NCBI RefSeq assembly: GCF_008831285.2
Contig: NC_045142.1
Coordinates: forward strand, 6,994,608-7,058,607
Source: Nymphaea colorata
Lineage: Eukaryota > Streptophyta > Magnoliopsida > Nymphaeales > Nymphaeaceae
DNA length: 64,000 nt
Reading direction: 5' to 3'
The notes beneath the pieces are model-generated. The model did not search any database. It saw only the letters and a program-made list of their open reading frames with translations, and was not told the origin of the DNA. Shown here piece by piece: positions 49,464-63,110 of this stretch (positions are counted from its first letter, which is position 1; every line of letters begins with the position of its first letter). The translations under genes and the position numbers were made by a program.

Positions 49464-52400
49464 CTATTCTAATCTCTGCCGTGTTCTCTTCTTTTGCTTG
49501 TCCTCCTCCCTGTACCGCTCTCGTCGCTCCTCGCGCTGCCGCTTTTTGGCAATGTTCTCTAATTTAGCCTTCTCTGCTTCATACTTCTTCCTCTTCTCTG
49601 CATCCTTGAGCTTCTGCTTCTTCATCTGTAGAAAATAACCAAGGCAAGAAAAAAAAAAACTGCCTCTTAGAAAATGGGAAAATTATTGCTTGTCTTTCTA
49701 TTTCAGGAAAAGTTAGATCTGTAGATTCTATACAAGAGAATCCACAAGAAAAATTACAACTGTCAGAAGGCCCAGAGTCAATATCTGGTGTAGATCCTTC
49801 CAATGCAAGGCTGCTGGGGAGTAGGGTCCCCCCTTCCCGTTTATTATCTAGTGTATAGATCCTTGTTTGCATGATCCAGCCGTCTGCCTAGACCTAGCTC
49901 GCCTATCAAAAAGAGACCAATAAGTATACCTTGTCAGATCTGATTAACCGCAGATGTTGAATGAGTGCATGAGCTCTTCTCTCATGTGGCTCCATGACGA
50001 CTGCCCTCTTCCTTTCAAGAGATGAACGTTTTGGTTGAAGCTTTGGCTTAGTACGGAAAGGAAGTGCCTCTTGAAGTGCCTTGGAAATCCTCAACGGATT
50101 AAACTTCTTTGACTTTCGTTCAATAGGCTGGACAAGTAGCCAAAACATATTAAGATACGCAATACAAAACTAATTTGCTTAATGCAATAAAGGATACATT
50201 CAAACGTCAAACCCAATCAACTTCCATCAACTAGAAAGCGGGGTCTACAAAGCAGAACCTATAACTGATTGCTATTTGGCGAATGCAAGTGCCATATCTA
50301 TGATATTTGCAAAATTGTAAAATTCAAACATTTTGGTCACGACAACCAATTACTTTATATATACAAATTTATTTTCATACAAATTACATGCTGAAACGGA
50401 CCCCAGTTCATGCGCAAACAAGAACCCTAGGTCACAACTGTTAGTTTCATCTCTCGGTTTCTATACAAGAAACAAATTAAATAAAGAAGCTCATTCAATT
50501 GTTAGACATCATACAATCAATAATCCTACGAGATAACAGGAACTTTTCTTGGTCTGAGCTATAACAGAACAAAGACGCAGTACTACTGCAAGTTAGCCCA
50601 GAAATTCGAAGACCTAAAAGCTAGAGATTCATGTTCTAACAAAATCAACTGAGTATTCTCGTCCAAGAGAAAGTACCTTGTAAACTGAATCTTTATTTAA
50701 AGGAACTGGAAGATTGTGATCTCTGCGAAGCTCTGAAACTGTTTTCATACCCCTCCAGGTCTCATCACGTGACTGCAGAGCTGTAGTCACTGGATTGAAG
50801 AAGCATGGGACATCCACTTGAGTCCATGCACGCAAGAAAACAATGTCGCTCATAAGCAGTTTGTCCTCAAATGTGCACCTTGCACACCCTTCTGGAGCAG
50901 GTACTGGTTGGTTATTTTTGTTCCCTTTCTTTGGTACTAGTTTTACAGCCTACAGAGCAGAAAAAGAAAAAAAAAATATTACTGGAAAAGCTAAATAAGA
51001 TTGCTTAAATCAGCCCAAAAAAACAGAGTGGCATGCACATCTAACTCTTCTAGGTGCAATTTTGAACAAAAAGTACGAGAAGCATCAAAAGATGCAGACA
51101 CTGAAAAAGTAAAACTGGAAGAAAGGACTTGATGAAGATCAGAAGGCTAAATACATTTGAAAGACAAGATTGAGAATGGATGTGGAAAGAGAGGGGACAC
51201 GGAGAAAGAAAGGAGACATACTGAAGTTCAAATTTTCATGATTGTTTCTGACAAGAAAATAGCACTGTTATTTTGATAGACAGAGAAAAGAAAGTACCAA
51301 AAGGAAATATGCAGCATCTCACAAACAACTCCTAGGACAAATTCCCAATGTACCTTCTTAACTTGTCCCCTGATGCCACTCACGGTTCTGATGGCTGCAC
51401 CTTCAAACCTAGCTACTTCAAGTGCAGATGTGAACATATCTTTAATAAGCGCCGTCTTCTTAAAAATTTTGAAGGGATAACCAACCAGCTTGATTTTCTT
51501 CATTATGCGGACTGCATGATTAAATTCCAAAACAACTGCTGTTGCAGTAATACGGAAAGATGCCTGCTCATATCATTAGAGTGAACCAAATATAAGCACA
51601 AAAAACGATGCATTAAATATTTTGTCAAGGAAAAAGAGGTGACTGCTTAAAAAATAAATTAAATGAGTCCGGCCAATGGTATTGAGAAGATTCACTAGCC
51701 CTGGAGACCATATATGCAGACCATATTCCACTCTTATTTAACAATTTCAAGCAAGGTGACCAACCATTACAGGCTTAGAGGGTCTTAGGTTTCAGAAGAT
51801 GTACTGAAGAAATAAGCGCTGCAACTTTCCTGTTTACGTATCTTAAAACCTTTTTGTGCTAGAAAGCTTGCATGAAAGAAGTTGTAAACGCTAAAGAATT
51901 GTGGGCAGTGCAAAGCATGCCCTCAGTATCAGCACTGGTGGCAATGATAAGCTAGAGCATTGTCCTTCCTTCACCAAGCATCTTCCCGTCCTAAATCATA
52001 CTTCACCTCTTTAGGAAGATGCACCTCTAACATTTTCAACATGTTTTATTTGATATGGGGGAGCGGGGGACTAGAAGGAAACTGCCAGACCTGACTATTT
52101 GCTACATTTTGGACTGCTACCACTCCAGTATTTGGTGGAGCCAGAGGTCCCCAAAACATTGCCAGACAATGCATATGTTCTGGAGTATACTTCAACATAC
52201 GGTGTCGCCCATTTTGGTCTTCAATGGCATATATGGGCATTGTCTGATAACGTCTCCAACCAACTGAAACGATGATTGGATCTCTTGTTTTCAATATTTT
52301 CTTGTGCCACCTATGCCGCTTCAGTCGAACCTGGATGAAGGAAGAAGTAAACAAAGCTAAGTTTTATATCAGATGGATAGATGCATAGTTCACAAAGGGT

Positions 52401-55400
52401 AAGTAAAATACAAAAGTTTAAATGCAGATCTGCTAAATGCTCCAAACATATCTGAGCAAGACATATTCAAAACTCCAGGCAGCTAAAAGTATCCAAGTGC
52501 AGCAAGCTATTTGTGGAATATAATAGAATTAAGACTTTGCAATTTAGTGTTGCAGATGTAAATCATCGTTCCAGCAGACCAATTTTGTATCTAGCTGGTC
52601 CCTTGTGGTTGTATACTCAAACATCTCAAAGAAAAGGCACATATACAACCATCACCTAGTGATTTATGAATTTTTCTATAAGGCAACTTGATGATTCCAA
52701 ACACTCGTACCTACCAAAAAGGGAAAGAAGGAGAAGAAAAACTTTCAACAACTGAATAGCAGATTCGTAGATGGTCTGCCAGTTGCTCAAGAGTATAAAT
52801 GGCTAAAACCGGTTTGTAAAAATAATGGGCACGTTTGTTTAGATCTTTGTTCACCTTTGCCTCACAGAAGATCACACAACTCAGTTCACGTTTCAGAGTC
52901 TAGGATATGAACACATGTAACTGTAGTAGTGTGGGAAAATAACCTTTTGAATAACAAATACCCATACATGTTGCAACCAAAAAAGAATAAAAAACACTAA
53001 AAAAGAAAAGTTGCATGATGACACAAAGCACATTGGATGAAACACCATTTTCTTTGAGAAACAATAAGTAATTTGGTGCAAAAAAAAAAGCCTTGATCTG
53101 CATTATTTCGACTTAGTTCTGCTTCCTCACTTTTCATAATTTTGGTTTTCCACCTCCCACCTAGAACATCACAGATTGAAGCTCACAAACAGTTAAGTTA
53201 CAAGATCAATTAACTGAAGCAGGAAAATGGTTGACAATTTATAGACACATATTTGATAGGAACAAATATACAGTTTCCTGACCATCAAAAGTAATCATTC
53301 TTACGATATAATTTTCATAATTATCAACAGTATCTGGGAGAAAGTGCTGTAATAAAGATCCATTAGGAAAAATAACTAAAACAAAACTAAAACAAAATAG
53401 ACACCACAAAACTATAAAATGATAATAAAGATATAAAAGAAAACTGTAAAACTTATGGAATTGACCTGCATGTATCCAACACTTTCTTCACCAAGACCAA
53501 GCCCTCCAACTAGGAATGGGTGCCTAGGATCAAAATGATCAACCATCTCAAATGGAACATCATGGATCTCCAACCTTAGGTATGATCCTGTTCTGAAGCC
53601 CTCAATCTCAATACGAGTCAACTCATCCAGATCATTGAGTTCTGCAACATTCATTTGTTTCCGAAGTTCCATCTCCTTTTTCAACTGTGAAACAAGATTC
53701 TTAAAAGTTAAAACTTACATAAACATGAAAGAGACGAGTGACAATCTCAATTTGGATAAGCAAAACTCACCTTGTCAAAATAGCCATCATGTGCTTGGCT
53801 CTGATGGTACTTTAACTTTTTTTTATCGTCCTCATCTTCCGATAGTCCAGAATCATCATATGTAGTTGGACGTTAAGGTACCAAAGGGTAAGTAGAATCG
53901 AGAGCCAATACACAGAACCTTTCACATAGAGTATCAACTTGCAAAGATTCCAACCAGAAAAAGAAGTTGCATCATTCTAATTTCCCATAAAATATTGGCA
54001 ACATGTAAAATTTTCCAGAAAATGACCTAACGTTTAACATAATTATGTAGCTACTATGCAAATTTACAAATTATAACATGTCAATGCAACACAGAGATCA
54101 AGCATAAAGGATGTAAAAAAAATCCTGCTTTCTATGTACCACAGAGTGATAATCAGAAGCAGACTAATTCTAGATAGAGGATATTTGGCATCAAACTGTG
54201 CACGAAGAGCAAGCTTTTTAAGACGGCGTTCTTCTGCCTGGGGGTCAACTTGTTTTGAGTCATCTACATCTTTATCCTCCTTAGGTGGTTCTTCACCTTT
54301 GTACTGTTCACCAGTCTCCAAATCCTCAAAGTCACCATAAACAGAGCCCTCACTGCCTTCATCATCTTGCATCTCCTGACCTCTATGAGAAGCCTTCGAC
54401 CAATCTCCCGTGACAAAGCGATCACGAATGCTTTTAATAGCCTCGTCATTTGACCAATCCGTCAATCGTATGTGAGCAGACCCCCATTTGGAGCAATCTT
54501 CACCATTAACACTGTCAATGTCCAGCTCCGCACCCAGTTTCTGTAGTGAACAAACAGTGACATCTAATCCACAGCTGTTTCCATAAACAGCACCAAAAAA
54601 ATGACAGCAACAGGAATAAAATATGGGATCCAGAAAGAAAGTAATACAATGATATCTGTCTTTCTCACCTTCGTACGTTCACCTTTGGGCCTGAAGAAAT
54701 CTTCATCATCTTCACTTCCTTCACTTTCACTACTTCCAAGTGATTCATTAATAGAAGACCTTGATTTTGCGAGAGGTTGCCCATATACAAGCTGCATTAG
54801 AGTGACATGTTTATTTACAATAGATTTAGAGGCTGATAGATCTTCATGGTCCAAGCCCTCCCCCTTCTCATCTGCCATACAAATCAAAAAGCACCTAAGA
54901 GCTTGACAGGGAATAGCATTCTTAGAATGGCTAATTTTTCATTGAAACAACCAGCAAGATTAGTCCTAAAACAAATACTTAAAAAACACAAACAACAGTA
55001 GACCAGTAAAAGTTCCCTCGTCAGCCTTCACAACCTATTGAGCATCCTCCAATCTAACACCACAAAGTAACTGCACTAATCAGGCACAACCTTAACATCT
55101 AAGTCACATGGGTACAAGTAAGGGGATGTGGGTACGAGTACCGTGATTCTAGAAAATTTGGGTACATGGGTATGGCAGAGCTTATATGTAAATATATATT
55201 TAATAATCCACAAAAATTCTCAAAATTAAAGAAAATGACAGGAAAATATAGAATCTTGGTGGAAGGGAAACACAAAAGGAGGGAAAAAACAAAATTAAAG
55301 AAAAAATTAAGATTGAAAATATAATTTTATATGTTTTAAACTGCAGCCACACCCATGTACCCATGTCGCCGTACCCACTCACCGACAAATCACACATACC

Positions 55401-58400
55401 TGTGTTGACTTATCTTCACAGTATTAACTAACTTGACAGCCTGCCAGTATATGCTAAAAATAGACAATAGAATGGTGACGTACCTTCTGAACTCATCTCT
55501 TCATTGCTTTCTCCAGAAATATCATCATCTGTTGAGGATACATCATCCATGATTTCTTCCTCAGAATCCTGTCACCAACAAAATGTGCTGGGTGTGTTTC
55601 AAGATCTTAAGCAAAACAGACATATATACAGCAGCAAAGCAAAAAAGAAAAGAAAACTGACAGCCTAAATCGCAAACAAGATTATGGATAAAAGACATTT
55701 ACTATGGAGAGCCATGTAACAGCTATATTTCACCAACTGGCTACGGCAGAACCAAGATGATTCTTTGCATGCCATTTCTGCATATGTACTACAAAAACTT
55801 GAAGGCACCTCATGCAGTTTATCAAAAGATGGAGACATCTATGAGAGCTTACCTGCATTTTCAATTTTAAGCAGCCCTATTATCAACGTTTCAAATGAGG
55901 TGAACTGTGTCGCAACTTGCAACAGGAAATTTAACTAAGGACTAACTAAAGACTTAAGCACGCCCAAACTAGTTTGAAACTTTGAATACCAAAACAGTCT
56001 CACCTTGCATTCGCAAAGCTTCACTGACACTATTCAGATAAGCAGAGTCTTTTAAAGCAAAAATTACTCAATTTGCCATCATTACTTTATGAGTCTTGAC
56101 AAGTTTTTATCCTATCGTAAAGGAAGAACAAGATAGTCTACTGTAGAAGCCATACACAAAATTGAACAGTAAACAAGCTTGAGAATTGCTTTGGCAATTT
56201 GCATACAGCCAGATTCTAATTTCAGCATGCTAAATGCAATGTATTCCCCTTTGGTATCTGATATAACAGCATATGGAAATATGCATATGCAATTTGGGCA
56301 TGTGCAGAATTTACCGCACAATTATACCTCATAAAACTTCTGGATGTATGGCATTGAGCATGGCCCACAGCCCCACTATCCTTCCAGGTAGACAGAAGGT
56401 CCACAATATAGGCATTAAATACAACAAAGCAAAATTTTGAAAGACACTAGTACATCTGTACCTTCATCTACAAGACGAACCATAGCTTTCAAGAGCATTT
56501 TTGATAGGGAAGAACTCAACAGATACCTCAGTCTGTGTCGCTCCACATGTTTGATGGTTTACCATGGAATGCATGGCAACACCAAACAGGTGCCCAAGTG
56601 ATTAAATTTTACACAGGCCCCACCACGCTCTCCTGTGCACTGTTTGCATGAGTCTGTAGACACCATCATGGCATTATGCTTTCTCTGTCATGAGAGAAAG
56701 CTAATCAAACAAGCTTTAGACGTACGACCCTTGGCTTTTCCACCACACCATATCCTTTTAATGATATTTTAACCTTAATATTTCTCCCTTTTTCTTTTTG
56801 CTGAGATTCCATGGTTTATACCTTATATCATCGTTCACACCAGTCAGTTCAAAAAAAAAATATCCCAACACAATAATATTACAAAACTGGCATTATCACA
56901 GGAATTTTGTCTCCCTTCATTACCTGAGTATCATTTGCAAACACAACTCTTCTTCTTAATCTTCCATCTTGTATATCAGCTTCCTCTCTGAAATTAGGTG
57001 ATGGTGGCACATGTATCCCATTTTCTTCAGATTCATCCTCACTTTCCTCATCTGAAACATCAAGGTTTTCTTCAATATGTCTCTCCATGTTTGTACCCTC
57101 TCCCTGCCCAGAGGGTTTTGCAGCACCATCCTTGTTCCCCATACCGCCCTCAGTAAAAGCTTGTGAATCACTTGGCAAAGGTGTACTCTCAATTGGTCCT
57201 TTTCCAGCATTACCATCAGAACTGACATTCGGTTTATATGCGGAAGGCCTCGTACCAAAAAGATTAATGAAGCTCTGCTCCAACTTCTCATTAACTGAGT
57301 ACTTTGTATTTTGAAGTGTCTTTACCATCAGTTCACCAACATCATGGTCCCTTGCTGGAAATGGAGACAAACAAAAAATAGGAAACTATCAAAACAGACA
57401 AATTTAATGAAAAAGAAAAAAGAAAAAAAGAAAAAGAAGATACATGGCAGAAGATTTATGCATGTGTTTACCATGGTCCTTGATTGGAATGTCTTTCTCC
57501 CTCTGTATGTGTGTTTGTGTGTGGAGAGAGAAAAAGAGAGCACTAAAATATTTATCAAGTAAAATAGTTATGTGAATGGCTCATCTAATTATGTGAATAG
57601 CTCATCTAATGCATTTTCAAAGAATTGTGTACTACCTTTATCTGTTGTTGAGCTATTTTGCTGATCCATTTTAGAAAACTGTACCATATGATCATTGATG
57701 TTTATGTAAATAGCATCCTTATCATACAGAAGATCCCCAAGATCAGACATAGGTGCATAAAAAAGTTTTTCCCTGTCTCGCAGGCCCTTCTTCTTGGCAG
57801 CGGAAGGCAAAGGACAGGGATCCGCCAAGCACGTAATACTAGCCAAATGGTAATCGCCAACACCAGCAACATGGACCTACATCAAGATGCCAATCAGCCG
57901 TGATAAAATATGAAAGTGTGTGCAAAAGAATCGGACTTACAGCCATTTGACTAAAATTGTTGAGCAGGATAGGAAACGTAGTAAACTTTTAAAATAAATT
58001 GTCACGCAGAGGAAAATCATCTTCATACGAATGCAGAACACCTTATGAGCAACACAATCAATAACATCATAATGCACCAATAATGGGACAGAAAAGATGA
58101 TGTTTTCACTCATTACAATTGAAACAAAAAAGAATTATTTCCCAGAAAAACTCTCATATTATTTAAGTACCATAGTTGATAGTCTCATAATTGGAAGAGC
58201 ACAACCAACATGATTAAAATTTAAACAGCTGTTTCAGCTCCCAGACACTTCTTCCAACTTTTTAGTTTCTCACATACTTCCGTTCAGTAACTAGAAGCAA
58301 AACATGGAGTTAAAAATGAACATAAAAAATTAATCGCCAGGTTTAAGGGCAGAAAATAGCATACCTTTGTTCCCTTCTTCATGTTGCAACCACGCAGGTA

Positions 58401-61400
58401 TCCATATAACGTAATATTTCTATCACATTTTTTATTTGACTGTACTTTTTCTGGAGGAGTCACATCTTCAAAACGGTCGACTAACACATAAGGATGAGTA
58501 GTTCTCCAAGACAAAGGAGGAAATTTCATCACAGAAATAAATCTTGCAAGGTTGTGAATTTCACGTTTCGAATACCTGATAGTAACATTGAATATGCAAT
58601 ATGGTCATGTGAAACACCAGCATTTAAAGATAAAAGAAAGACGAAGACATAAAATCAACTACAAAAAATTCATATGCAACAAAGGTAAGATAAAGTGAAA
58701 GCAACCTACTTTCCATGAATTAGCCCTGATAAATAGAATAACTTTGCTCCATCATATATTTCAGTCCAAAACCGATGCTTTAACTGCTGCTTTGTCTTCC
58801 TTAGTTTCTTCACATCTTTAAATTTATCAAGATGAGTAAGCACTCCCATAACTCTTGGGAAACCATGAACTTGCAAAATGTTAAGAAACTCAAAAGTTTC
58901 CTGCATAAGATGGTTGTCAAAACATTATCAGCTCAACATTGTAAAGCTTCTTAACATTTGATTGGGCAAATAACATATCGAACCAGAACAGCAGGAAACA
59001 ACTCCCAGGAACAAGTAATGTAACCAGAATTTGTTGGAAGCAACAGGTTAACATTGTAAAGCTTCTTAGCATTTGATTGGGCAAATAACATATCAAACCA
59101 GAACAGCAGGAAAAAACTCCCAGGAACAAGTAATGAAACCAGAATTTGTTGGAACCAACAGGTTTCTCCAATTTGAAAAAATTGACAACCTGAGATTTTT
59201 TTTCAACCACTCATTTCCTGTTTCAGCTACATGTATTGTATCAAAGAAGCTTCCAAATGATGGGAATTAAGGATAAGAAACCACAGAAAAATGGCAACAA
59301 GTTGACTGCCTGCTTTCCACTGTCCATACAAAGCAGCAACTCATTGAACATGCTATCAAAAGAAAAGGTCTTCAAGTTCTTGCAGCTAGATGAACCATTT
59401 TCCCTATTTGTCGGCTGTCGCAGAACCTCTTCTTTTAAATAAAACGTACACACATATATAGCTATCTCTATGAACTCAATTTAACCTAAAAAATTCATAG
59501 TTTGAACGCAGACCTGGTTTTCTTTGAAGTTATACAAATCGATAACCAGAAGACCAGCCATAGTAATTAATAACTAATGAATGATTATATCAAAACTTAC
59601 CCAAATTAACCTTAAACCTCTTCAGATAAAAGGTGGAGAGAGAAAACAATTGTATAGTATGCCACAATCACCAATCCACTGTTTATTAAGCATCGTCAAA
59701 CTTATGATACTTTTCTATTTCATTGTCATGGTAGCACGGTTGTGTGTTTGTGCTCTTTTTACTTTTCCTTTCTATTTTTCCCCATGAGGGAGAGGAAGGG
59801 TAGTGGTGTTCACGTTTGTATAGCCAAAAAGATATTCACTGGAACACGTGGTTGAATCATTAATAAAAACAAAGAGATGCATTTCTGAGTAACCAAAGAA
59901 ATTCACATCTTAGTATATAATCATTCAAATGTAGAGGATAAAATGGGGTAAGCCAATCTGGCTCATAATCAGCAGAATGTGGTATTAATGGACTTGTCAT
60001 GAACAAGGTGCATGAGCAGTCTAGTCTCTCCAGATTTAAGGTACTTAGAGTTCATTTTATTAGAAATCAGGTCACCACTAATCACCATCCACCATCTTTA
60101 TAATTACTGAAAAAAATGGAAAAAAGAAACATGTTTTTTCAAAAAATGAAAAAAAAAACCTTTTTTCATTTTTTGAGATTTTTTTCATGTTGTTTAGAGT
60201 TTTGTAATTACCAGATTTTATTTGCACATTTTTTGCATTTCATTTTTAATAATATTTTCGCCACCTTTCTCTTTCTCACCGAAATATTAATTGTCATAAA
60301 GTTAGTCGAATTCTTTCCAAATTTCTCTCCAAAAAAACAACTCTGCCGTTTTAAACCTGAGAAAAACCTCACTGTTTAAAACCCGAAAATGACATTTGTG
60401 GCTATAATTCTTACCATCTCAAACCCATAACTTCCATCGATCAGAAGAAGAGCAACATCAGCAAACTTTGCAGCATCAATCATGCCATTAATATCATTTG
60501 GGCATTCAACAAACTGCAACCGCCTTTGTTTACCTACAGGTGCAAAGGAATTTAGGTTTAATTGCAACCGCTTTCCAAATATCACAATGCATGATAATTA
60601 ATACCCAAGAACAATAGCTAGTCATATAAAAATTCTTAAAAGACCCAAAAGAACAAAAGAACATGCATCCTAACAGAGATTAGAAAGCAATGCTAAGGCA
60701 CCTGACACAATGGTTATCGGACCACGAACATCAGATAAGTTTTGCCTAGTGTAATGTTTTACGAGTGATTTTATCAACAATGACTTGCCAACCTGCAATC
60801 AAACCCATGAAATTTGTTCAGAACTCTACATCATTTAAAGCAAAGCACAAAATAGACCAAACTTCTCAAATACAAATTCATAACCATTTCAAAATCTACA
60901 AAAAGTCACCTACCTTTGGAGGACCATGAACTACAACAACAAATGGTGCTGGTTCACCAGTTGAACGATCAATTGTTGGGACATGGAGCCTTTTCTGTTC
61001 CTTTTCAGATGCACGAGACTGCAGACGTCTAGCTTTAACTGTTGATTTGAAAGCAAATGCCTTCCAAACAAAAGAACAACAGAAAACCAAATAAGCAGCC
61101 ATATCCAGAACCAAATACAGGCTGACCAAAACAAATGCAAGGGAAAATGCAAGGAAAGGCAATATGAGCACCCAGCAGAAAAAAATTCTCTCTGATATAT
61201 CTGGAATTCAACAATAAGGTGCCTTCAGATGGACATGCAATATACAGCTGCAAATTGAAACACTTGTCCAACCCAGTTTTGTACATTTAGTTGCAGCATA
61301 ATTGATACATTGCCTAAATAACTTGGCATTCTCATATATTTTTCTAACTAAGAATGCTGAGTGCTCCTAGCAGACAGAAATTCTGCAATTAAATGAACAT

Positions 61401-62412
61401 GTCATGTCGATTGACTGAAATTGGAACTTTTCATAAACAATTTATTGAAGATATTAGTTTATTGAACACACTTTATTTCAAATTTCCATGATTTTATGGT
61501 GATAGTATTAACAATCATCAACATAGTGATCGCCTGCGCCATCATCATCTTGACCATTATCATGTACTGAAATAAAGGGAAACTATGAAATGTCTTCCAC
61601 CATGTGTGAATCTCCATAAAGGGACAGGGCCATCGTATTGGTGTGATTCCACAAAGCAACTGAAACTACGTGAGAATCAAATGCAAACTTCAGCCATTGT
61701 ATAAATCATATATGCATCAAGAAGATTACCAAAAATGCCAGTGAGAATTAATACAAAGAAGTGCAGAGGGATTAATTTTCTTCAGCCGTCAGCCAAAAAA
61801 AAACTAAAATCTTTGACCGACACTTGCTTCTCCAAATAATAACGAAGAATGCTTGGTTTGAAGGACACCAGACCTCTATCGATGCCCAAAGTAACCATAC
61901 AATCCCAAACAGTGAATGAGTTACAAATAAAATGTGACAGTGATTGAGGCCCACATTTCTTTGAACGCAGTGTGGTCGCAAATTAGCTAATATACATTTC
62001 TGCTCGTATAACTAGAAGTCTCTTCACAATTTTAACAGAAATAAAATGCAATAGAGGTGTTCTCTCACTTGCAATTCAACCGAAAGTTGTAAAATTATCA
62101 ACCTCAGAATCACACTAAGAACAAAAACCATAGCAGGTAGCCGAATTCAATAAACATCCTAAACATGCTCCAATAATTCTCTTTAACACAATTCATGCAC
62201 CAAACATTAAAAGTGGACCCTCCCAACTCTGATCGTAACAAAAGGAAAGCACACAAAAAAAAAAACACACAATAAGGATAACAAACCTTAGGATTTTGCT
62301 TCTCCTCTGATATGCCCCGCTTCTTCTTGTCTGCCTTGTCCTTCTTCTTGGCAGATGGACCCGACTGTCTACTTCTATGAGCCCTATGAGTCTGCTCTGC
62401 TGTAACCCCCAT
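49464..62412 (-). CDS. BMS1: ribosome-biogenesis GTPase BMS1
   Basis: Exons on the minus strand: 62412-62287, 61060-60914, 60792-60702, 60533-60415, 58900-58710, 58575-58365, 57876-57636, 57354-56924, 55568-55484, 54871-54669, 54540-54185, 53861-53771, 53684-53466, 52330-52091, 51563-51354, 50949-50677, 50127-49930, 49625-49464; 3594 nt, 1197 aa, normal for the family. BMS1 is a nucleolar GTPase of the SSU processome that works with Rcl1 in 18S rRNA and 40S assembly. Seen: basic N-terminus ([12 protein letters not shown]), P-loop GPPKVGKS (88-95) split by intron 2, THLD (183-186) in the G4 position, an AARP2CN-type region (about 220-310), long acidic Ser/Glu/Asp segments (about 377-730), the conserved C-terminal domain (about 765-1080: [41 protein letters not shown]), and a Lys/Arg/Glu-rich tail. 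Intron 11 is U12-type AT-AC; the others are GT-AG. Complete. Confidence 0.95.
53862..54184 (-). other. BMS1: U12-type AT-AC intron (BMS1 intron 11)
   Basis: On the coding strand the intron starts ATATCCTC (54184-54177) and ends CAACTAC (last base 53862); length 323 bases. A branch-site match TACCTTAAC lies 10 bases before the 3' end, as the U12 spliceosome requires. The consensus is ATATCCTT and TTCCTTAAC. Removing it joins …GATGCCAA to ATATGATGAT and gives …[13 protein letters not shown]… in frame. No GT-AG pair nearby joins these exons in frame. Confidence 0.88.
55100..55412. mobile_element. MITE relic in BMS1 intron 9
   Basis: The left end TAAGTCACATGGGTAC and, on the other strand, the right end TAAGTCAACACAGGTATG are imperfect inverted repeats, and GGGTAC-rich arms follow on both sides. 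The termini resemble those of the element at 20253-20659, suggesting one family. The flanks (TTAACATC and TCTTCACA) show no target duplication. Confidence 0.55.
58935..59164 (+). repeat. 115-bp tandem duplication in BMS1 intron 4
   Basis: Copy 1 (58935-59049) and copy 2 (59050-59164) are the same length and differ at only a few positions. Both start AACATTGTAAAGCTTCTTA and end CAACAGGTT. Confidence 0.94.
60139..60176. repeat. A/T inverted repeat in BMS1 intron 4
   Basis: TCAAAAAATGAAAAAA (60139-60154) and its exact complement TTTTTTCATTTTTTGA (60161-60176) surround a 6-base loop, a potential intronic hairpin. Confidence 0.85.
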
Positions 62413-63110
62413 CTTGCAGAAACTTGACCACCACTTTCCTCGTTAACCCCTGAAACAAATACTACATAGAACCCCAATTAGCCGAAAACATCAATGTGGA
62501 CAAACGGCGGTGCATCTAGACAGGTACCACCTTGCCAAAAGCACCAGAGACCAAGGAACAAGTCACTTGCGAGCTATTGGTGCATTAAAATAGAGAGAGT
62601 CGGGTATCAACATTCGCTACCTAAAACTGGCCGACAATGTCCGGCATCGGTTTTCCTTCTTGAGAGATCCCCGTCAAAGACTCAAACCTCTAACCCTAGA
62701 ACTAGGTGGGTCAAGTGGAAGGGGAACATACACCCTAATGACACGGTTATCTTGATGGGGAAGGCCTCACGAGCGCCGGTTATCTGCAAGATGTTGTCGG
62801 AGTCGGTCAAGCTCCTTCTTAGAGGATAAAAGGAGTCACCTTCGGAATTCGAGGAGGCGAGCGGAAGGAGAAACAGGAAGAGGGTGCAGATCGCCAACCC
62901 ACCACCCGGACTCCAACAGAGAACGGAAAGTCCAGAAAACGGACTTAGAACAGCAAGAAGGAGTCCTGGAAAGGCCGACGCGAGGAAGAGCCAGAGCGCG
63001 ACAGTGCGAACAGACGACGGCTGCCGGCAGCAAGAGGAAAAGGCGGTAGTATTACGATTTCGAGGGAAAGAGCCGAGAGAGAGGGAGAGAGCTTAACGGG
63101 CAAAACCATT
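62413..63110 (-). promoter_or_regulatory. BMS1 5' leader with predicted leader intron
   Basis: On the coding strand TTTGTTTCAG followed by GGGTTAACG gives a good acceptor (exon from 62449), 37 bases before the ATG at 62412. A matching donor AAG|GTGACT would end a leader exon at 62840, making a 390-base intron 62839-62450. The upstream sequence to about 63110 is GC-richer and ends in a GAGAGAGGGAGAGAG stretch. An AACCCTAG telo-box-like word lies near 62690. The transcript start is not defined. Confidence 0.45.
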
